This document shows positions 57,501-64,000 of a stretch of DNA of 64,000 nucleotides, piece by piece (the stretch's first letter is position 1; each line of letters begins with the position of its first letter). Below the pieces are notes generated by a model. That model worked only from the letters and a program-made list of their open reading frames with translations, did no database searches and was not told the origin of the DNA. The stretch is taken from the NCBI GenBank assembly GCA_013399855.1, contig VXAY01000767.1, forward strand, positions 1,031,633 to 1,095,632. Reading direction: 5' to 3'. The DNA is from Oxyruncus cristatus (lineage: Eukaryota > Chordata > Aves > Passeriformes > Cotingidae). Both the position numbers and the translations under genes were made by a program.

Positions 57501-60194
57501 ATCCATACAATTACTTATAATGTCTGGTTGGTTATCTTGTTTGTTACTCTGTTGTCCGAAATCTCAGCAATTTTGTGGTTAGCATGAACTCTGGCAGTGT
57601 TTCCAGAGCCAAACAAACAGCACAACATCTCTGTGGTGTAACATGTGTAATAACTTGTAATTCACTGTGCAGTTTGACAGTAATTATTCATAGCTTTAGC
57701 ATTTGCAACTTGATAGCCTATTTTAACAATACTGCAGAAAATGTTCTCAAATAAACAATTCTGTAGCTAAGCAATCCTAATGTATTTACATAATGTGTTA
57801 CAAGCGCATTTAATTTTTAATTTAGATGCAACTCCAGTTAGAATACCTCTGAAATCATTAATGGAAATTCAACAAAAAGTCATGAATACTGTTAATTGAG
57901 AGTAGAGACTATTTTTAGTCTCTGTTTCCCAATATCACAGAAGACTTGTTTTTTAAAAACCTTGGTTTTGAGAATGAGTCCTAGATTCTTGGTTCAGATT
58001 TCTACAGGCAGACACATTTTAAAGAAGCGGGTCAGAAGGTTGTAAAGACAACAATAAAATGGAAAACTTTGACACAATTACAATATGTAGTTTTACTTTT
58101 TAATATAAATTTTCTCAGTTATATAGCAAGAGTCAAACAAAGACGTATTGACTGAAACAGATGTTTTCATGTCTGCAATAAATTTTTTCTTCTTTTCTCA
58201 CCCAGCCTTTAAAAAGTGTCCTTCTGAGGGCAGTACTAAGCTAGAAATGAACTATCCAAAGCTGTGGGTTAGTTTGTGGGGAGAGTTGTTTTTGTTATTT
58301 ATACAGAGGAAAAGGTTTGTACAAACACATTGTCTTGCTATCCTGTGAGGAGTTGCAATTAAATGAATTAAATTAGTTAGATACAGAATTATGAAATTTG
58401 GGCCAAATCTAGTGATAATAATTTCAGAATTTTTTTTCCACAGCTTTTTAACTGAGAGACCACCAGGAGGGTTGTAGACTCTGCTGTTTAAATCATTTTG
58501 TTTCAGAACTCAAGCCATTCATGTCTGCTTAACATTGTACATGTATCCTGAGTTTCCTAGCAGGATAGCAAGCTTTTCGAGGAGCTTACATCACACTGTA
58601 GGAGTATTTTTTATTTTTTTTTTCTGAGGACAGTATTTTGTATGTTGAAATGTAACTTCTTTATAGTTCCCTTTGTTCACTGAATTTTCCAATTAGTGTC
58701 CACATCAGCTGAAGCCTGTGAGAATTCTCTGTGAATTACAATGCCATGTTGAACTGCAGCAGTTATGAGGGTGTTGTGTCAGAAGATATGAAGCACTTTT
58801 CCCAAGTATATATCTGCAATTGCATTTATTTTAAAACTTGAAATAGAAGTTGAAATTGAGGTTTTCTTACAGCTCTTTTTCTAATCAGTGTTTTTCAATC
58901 TCCTCTCTTTTTGCTTGAGGATCAATAATATGTATTGTGCCCAGAGGGTACATTTGTTTGTTACAGAACATCTCAGGAGCCGTCATTTCCAAGCTGCTGG
59001 ACTGCAAAGCCAAGCTGAATAGATTCTCTAGTTTTCTTTTTAAATGTCACTGACTTCATTTCAGGTTTGTGGAGTTTTTTTCCCCTACTATCTTGACAGC
59101 TAGCTTTCCCTTTGTAAGTGTCTCTTCATTTATTTACTATTTCAGTATAACTTACTGCTTTCCACAAAACAATTGAAGGGCTCTAGTCCTCTCACTCCTT
59201 CCAGACAGAAAATTCCTGTGCTATGATTAGGGGTATTAGGAGGTTGGCTGTTAAATAAATGACTGAAGGGGTTGGATGACTTTGGATGTGATCAGTGCCT
59301 CATGAGTGACTCTGAAAATTATTACATTTGATCGTTGCTTCAACTCCCACTGACTGGAGGGACACCGGTTCAGAGTCTGCATAAAGCAGCAGGATGAAGC
59401 TCTGCATTCCTTCAGGATGTGACAGGGTCACCATTGTAATTGTGCAGTAGAAAGCGGGCAGTTGAATAGTCCTCATAGTTCTCAGTTCCATCTGACATCT
59501 GGAAGACCTTAAGGTGAGGAAGACTTGGCTTTGTCTGACTGCACGAGAGCCTTCCATTCCAGGATAACTGACACACCTCAGAGGAGGACAGAGGAGTCCC
59601 TAAAGGGGCCATCAGCAGTTACGCTCTGGCATTTCTGCAGTCTGATTTAGGTGAGTCACACCAAATAGTTCCCAAAGCAGGTTCTGCATTCAGAGGTCTC
59701 ACCTTTATCTGCAGATGCATGTCATGGTTATGCAAGTAGTCTATGAACTTAGTTCATAGTTACACCAAACTCTTAATCCTGTGATTCACTGGAGCAGCAA
59801 GAGATCAGAGGCAACCTACATGGAGTAGAGAGCAGCAGAGGGAGTTCCAGCTCCCTTTAGAAAAGAGGAGAAGGCCTCCTCCTCCCCCTTTCCCTTCTCC
59901 TTTTTGAACAGAGCGTCACCTACACTGGGTGTCAGGCACAGTACAAGAACTCTTTAAATGGTATTCGATGGTGATTACTACTAAATCAGCCACCACTATA
60001 ATTTAATCAGTTTCTAAAGTCATGAGTGAGGCTACTGATGTCAATAATGGATCATTCATTCATTCCACAAGTACGAAATCAATTTTCCTAGTATTAGCCT
60101 GCAGAGGAAAAAATGCTAAATCAGCCATAAAATACATTATTACAGAGCATTAATTGGAATCCTAACTAGGATCCTTTGTTTTAACTTTTATTAG

Positions 60195-60204
60195 TAATTG
60201 ATTA
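60195..60204. promoter_or_regulatory. TAAT-TG-ATTA homeodomain dimer (P2) site
   Basis: TAATTGATTA is two inverted TAAT half sites with a two-base spacer, the P2 arrangement bound cooperatively by paired-class homeodomains. The surrounding bases 60060-60240 include further TAAT cores and the inverted repeat ATCCTA-AC-TAGGAT (60159-60172). Confidence 0.4.
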
Positions 60205-61963
60205 CAGGGAAAATTTAATAGCATTCTTGACTCTAATCCAAATTCTCCTCAACTGGAGGTGGCTATATGACTTGACACAGATGGGAGAGGAAAGGAAGCG
60301 GTATAAGTGATAGAGGTGGAAAACTCCGATGGCTGATCTGCTTCTGCCACGTTACTGTTCTTTCAGATCTATTTTAGAAGGTCCTGTACCCTGCTGTTTG
60401 CATGGGTCTGTTCTAACCACGGAGGGCAGAATCCTTCCACAGTGGGTGAAGGGAAGGCTTGTGACAGTGAGAAGTTCTTGCAATGCTGATACAAAGCTAA
60501 ACTGATTCTTGTACTGAAAATAGTAATAGAGTCAATACACAAACCCTCTTATCCTTTCCATCCTGGATAATGAATGCTTTTTGAGAAATATCTCAACTTT
60601 GAATCCAGCTGAATTTAAACTGCAAGCTGTATTAAACCTTTCTAAAATACCACACAAGGCAGCTGAATTTTGTTGATGGGTGAGGGCAGAGAGAGTTGCC
60701 TCTCTGAACACACGTTCTGAGTACAAACTGCTGTTTGAGTGAAGCAAGTGGGGCTGAGTAGATCACACTTTAAACGCAGGTCTAGATATCAATTTCCTGT
60801 ACCACTTCCTTAGCCTGAGAGCACTCTTGTATTCTTTCATTCCACCCTGAAATCATAATAACCGTTTGACACCTGGTATGGAATAGTTGTTAATTACCAG
60901 AGGCTGTAAAACCACTTCTCTTTATAAACAGAGTGACTGCTGAAATAGTTGATACACTCTTTTTCCCTCTAGCACCTGAACTTGAATTCCTATAGTATTC
61001 AATGGCAGCAGACCAAGACCGTGGAGTTCACTCCAGTCAGGTCTTGGACCATAGTGTAAAAAAAGTTTAATCTTTAATTTTTGAATTGAGTTTGTGTTTA
61101 AAAGGCAGAAAATTGCAATTGAATTCTGGCATTCAGGCTTCTCCAGTAAAGTGCTTTCTAATATCTATACATCATATTTGCTATATTTATAGTATTTATC
61201 TAGCTCTGCACTTGAAATCCCAAATAGTTCTTTTTCCTTTAAGTTCAATTTCTTGTAAGTTCAGAAATTATTTGAGATACTGTAGTGGCATTTAGCCTCT
61301 TTTTCTTGGTTTTAAATAGCAGCAGTTGATGAAAAAAACATCAAAAATCAGAAAAGAAAAAATTATTTTGTGACAGATAAGCACCATTTCAATTTAAGGT
61401 GATGTTTGATCACTATCACTTATCATTGGGACCTCTTTTAATAGAAATAAGAGGAGAAACTAAGAAATATGGTAATTTTACCCAGTGATATTTTTTAAAG
61501 AATATTTGGAAAAAGATGCTGAAGCAAACAGGATTATCTCTGTGCTCAAATAACTTCTGTGGAAATGAGGTAAAACTACTTTGGGGTATTTAGCATTTAA
61601 AAGAGGTTTTAGTCTTGTAGGAATGTTAAAAATACAGCCAGTTTCATGATCCTGTTTGGCAAGTTTTTGACCTCAATGTGTTAATTAGATGCAAAAACTC
61701 TTCTGTAACCTCGCATCCGAAACAGTTTTCGTTCAAAGGTGTTGCAGTGTAACACGTACAAGAGTATGTGAGGAGGGAGCAAGATAAGCAAGAAATTAAT
61801 TTCATGGAATGGTCGTAGAATAACTTGAATAATTAGCTAGATAGAAACATTACTATTGATTGGAGCAGGTCAGGTAGCTGCCTGGAGCAGAAGAAGCTGC
61901 AGAAATGAATTTTGCTGTAGGCCTGTCGAGGGTTGGTTCAGCAGTGGTAGGAGGATAGATCCT

Positions 61964-62195
61964 TGTATTGGGTTTGCCCTGCAAGGGTTTGGTAGCAGGG
62001 AGCTACAGGGGTGGCTGCTGTGAGAAGCTGCCAAGATCTTCCCCCATGTCCGATGGAGGCGATGTCAGAGGGCTCCAGGACAGACCTGGCCTTGCCCATC
62101 AGCCACAGGGGTAATGCCTCAGGGATAATGTATTTAGGAAGAGGGAAAAGAAGCTTTGCAACTGCAGCCTGAGAGAGAGAGAGGAGCGAGAACAA
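61964..62195 (+). mobile_element. Avian ERV LTR fragment (plus strand)
   Basis: Begins 'tgtattgggtttgccctgca' and continues 'ggtttggtagcagggagcta', 'caggggtggctgctgtgaga', 'cttcccccatgtccgatgga', 'gggataatgtatttaggaag' and 'gcctgagagagagagagg', in the order of a common passerine endogenous-retrovirus LTR. The usual 3' end is missing beyond about 62195, and no gag, pol or env-like sequence is nearby. A 104-codon frame on the opposite strand (61938-62252) is a by-product. Confidence 0.78.
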
Positions 62196-64000
62196 ACTTC
62201 TTCCAAAACAAACTGCATGTGCTACTTCTTGTCTGTCTCTTCTTATAGTCAAATCATGAGTTCTAGTAAGGACCCAGAAGAAATGCCCATTCTTTACAAT
62301 TGTGCAATCTTAAGGAAACCCTTCCTCCATACTATAGAGAAAACTCACCAAAAATAAGTAACATAAGATTTGAGAGTACAAAAACCTTCATATCCATGAG
62401 TGAGAAGCCTGTCTGCTATGAATTAGGGTAGGGATTTTAAGCCTGGGTCTATTTTGTTGTGTATCTGTTTTTATAGCTAAGCTCACACAGAGACCTTGTT
62501 CCAGTGGATCATTCTCTCTGTTAACATCTCTAGTCTTGTTCTGTTGTACAAGTCTTCCCAATTCAGAATTGCTTTTTTTTTTTTTTTTCAATTATTGTAG
62601 GTGAGGAATGAAATAAGCTCACATCAAAGCTGTTCTTCCCTCGGTCTATTTTGACTCTCCAAGATGAGTCAGAGGACACCGACACATATACTTAAATCAG
62701 TTCCACTGTTGTGAATGCATTTGGACCATCCATTAGAGATAAAGACTCAGTAAAGAAGGCTGACAAAATAGCCAGGCATCTGATTAGGCACAGAATAATT
62801 TCAATGGCTAATCAAACGAATGAATCCTTACTTGATTACGTTTCAGTTTTGTATCAGCTAATCACGAAACCAGAAAATACACTAATGGATGCTGGTTTCT
62901 GTGCAGCACCTGTACTCACAGGTACAATTGCTGTAATTTGGGAAGAAGAAGGGAGGGGGCAGCACTAATTTCCTAATCAAGAGCTGAGACAAGCAGCAAG
63001 CTCTAATATTCTTAATGCAATAGGTCGTTTTTTCTCTAGAAGAAAACAGCAACTTTTCCAGGACTTGAAGATGTCAGCAGTGGGATGTTGGGATCAGTCC
63101 CCCACAACTCCCAGAACACATTTTTTTACATGTATATGTTGTTCCTCAGGACATCTTCTGTACAACATGGTGAAAAGAGACCTTTCTTAAGAAAATGGGA
63201 CAATATGACCTTTCTCTCAGCACTCAGGTTGCTTTCCATACTGACTCCTCAGCAGATATTATCAGGGACAAGGAAGGTCCCTGAAAAAAACCCAAAAGAG
63301 TTTGTTGTATGTGTGTTTGCACATGTCCATGTTCTTTTTGTACTCCTGGTGTCTCAGGAGGTTTGGTCTCAGATGCAAAAGCTGTCAGATGGGGGAGTTG
63401 CTTCTGAATGCTCTCCACAAGGTCTCTGACTGAAGATATAATAAAAAAGCACAGGAACGACTGCAGTCCAGGGAGGAAATCCCATTGTGCTGCATGATAG
63501 TACAGAAAGCAGAAGTCCCTGCCCCAGCAAACCTACTATAGAAAACCACACATTTTCTTTTCATAAAAAAGGCAACAGAATGGAAATACTGCAGGAAGAA
63601 AGGGAGGTAAAGAACATTGGCTTCGGCTTTGAATATAGCCTAGAATTGACAGTCCTTAGTTGTATGCACAGAAGAGTTTGGGTGCTAAGTTATGAACAAG
63701 ATCTGACATCTACTCTCACGTGAATCCCACAGAGCAAAGCCAGTTTTGAAGCTTTTATTTAAACGCTTCCTGTGGTAAAGTAACTCATGAGGGACGGACT
63801 GAAATAAAGGCTGAGCCCTGCCTCCTGAGAAGTGGGTCCTACCTTACAGAGGCCATCCTTCTGCTGCTGTGTAACCTCACAGTGTCACTCGTGCCAGGAG
63901 AGCTATAGGAGTTTGGGCTTGTATACATTGGGCTGAAACTATTGCTAACAGAGCACAGGCATGGCTTTAAAACATCTGCCAGTCAATACTGTCCAGTTCT
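62196..64000. other. Intergenic DNA at right end
   Basis: After the LTR fragment there is a T tract (62572-62588), the TAATCA cluster and otherwise unassigned sequence with short chance open frames. No exon is recognised up to the window edge. Confidence 0.6.
62781..62979. promoter_or_regulatory. Cluster of five TAATCA motifs
   Basis: TAATCA or its complement TGATTA occurs at 62781, 62809, 62833, 62859 and 62974; four of them extend to CTAATC(A). This is the half-site type of bicoid/OTX/PITX- and some HOX/PBX-class homeodomains. The stretch also holds an 85-codon open frame (62711-62968) with no family I recognise. An enhancer is more plausible than a gene, but neither is shown. Confidence 0.4.

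Larger units (their letters stand above)
50201..61963. other. Intergenic DNA, no gene recognised
   Basis: The part at 50230-50900 is more G+C-rich with several overlapping open frames (up to 104 codons), none resembling a known protein. 51590-52110 likewise has two frames and a possible acceptor (cttgcag at about 51823-51829) but no recognisable product. The remainder is AT-rich, with motif clusters at 54584-54599 and 60159-60204 and a 19-base direct repeat at 52861-52896. Confidence 0.6.

Noticed and set aside
23546..64000. Exons of HNMT, the gene upstream of SPOPL in human
   Set aside because: Looked for methyltransferase motifs (GGGxGE type) and HNMT-like peptides among minus-strand frames and found none; the gene is presumably further right.

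Overview
The window is vertebrate nuclear DNA, almost certainly from a bird and probably a songbird. Several interspersed repeats are CR1 retrotransposon 3' ends, recognisable by terminal ATTCTATGATT motifs and the 'gttggaaggnacc' block. Others are LTR fragments of endogenous-retrovirus types common in passerine genomes. One MIR-like SINE is also visible. There is no bacterial or phage gene organisation, so operons, ribosome binding sites and terminators do not apply.

The only protein-coding gene I can support is SPOPL (speckle-type POZ protein-like, a cullin-3 substrate adaptor), on the minus strand. Four exons carry its first 160 codons: 6880-7014 (5'UTR plus start), 6596-6717, 6179-6330 and 3205-3332. 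Their reading frames join exactly through consensus splice sites and encode the N-terminal segment and the complete MATH substrate-binding domain. The BTB, BACK and C-terminal exons lie beyond base 1. A non-coding first exon is inferred at the CpG island (about 21600-22490), where a GTACGT donor sits just outside a 140-base assembly gap (22143-22282). That makes intron 1 about 15.1 kb.

Layout: 1-3204 is part of the intron after exon 5; 3205-7014 holds the coding exons; 7015-22128 is the large intron 1 with CR1 and LTR debris; 22129-22490 is the promoter and CpG island. 22492-23545 is a CR1 element split by a second, oppositely oriented CR1 that carries an internal tandem amplification. From 23546 to 64000 I see AT-rich intergenic DNA with no recognisable gene. 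It holds a MIR, old CR1 and LTR pieces, microsatellites and several short stretches with clustered homeodomain-, MEF2- or POU-like motifs that could be regulatory. In human, HNMT lies upstream of SPOPL; I found no HNMT exon here.

I did not find a new multi-gene system. The most notable items are the nested and tandemly amplified CR1 next to the SPOPL promoter, the promoter gap beside a G-quadruplex motif, and a five-copy TAATCA cluster near the right end.
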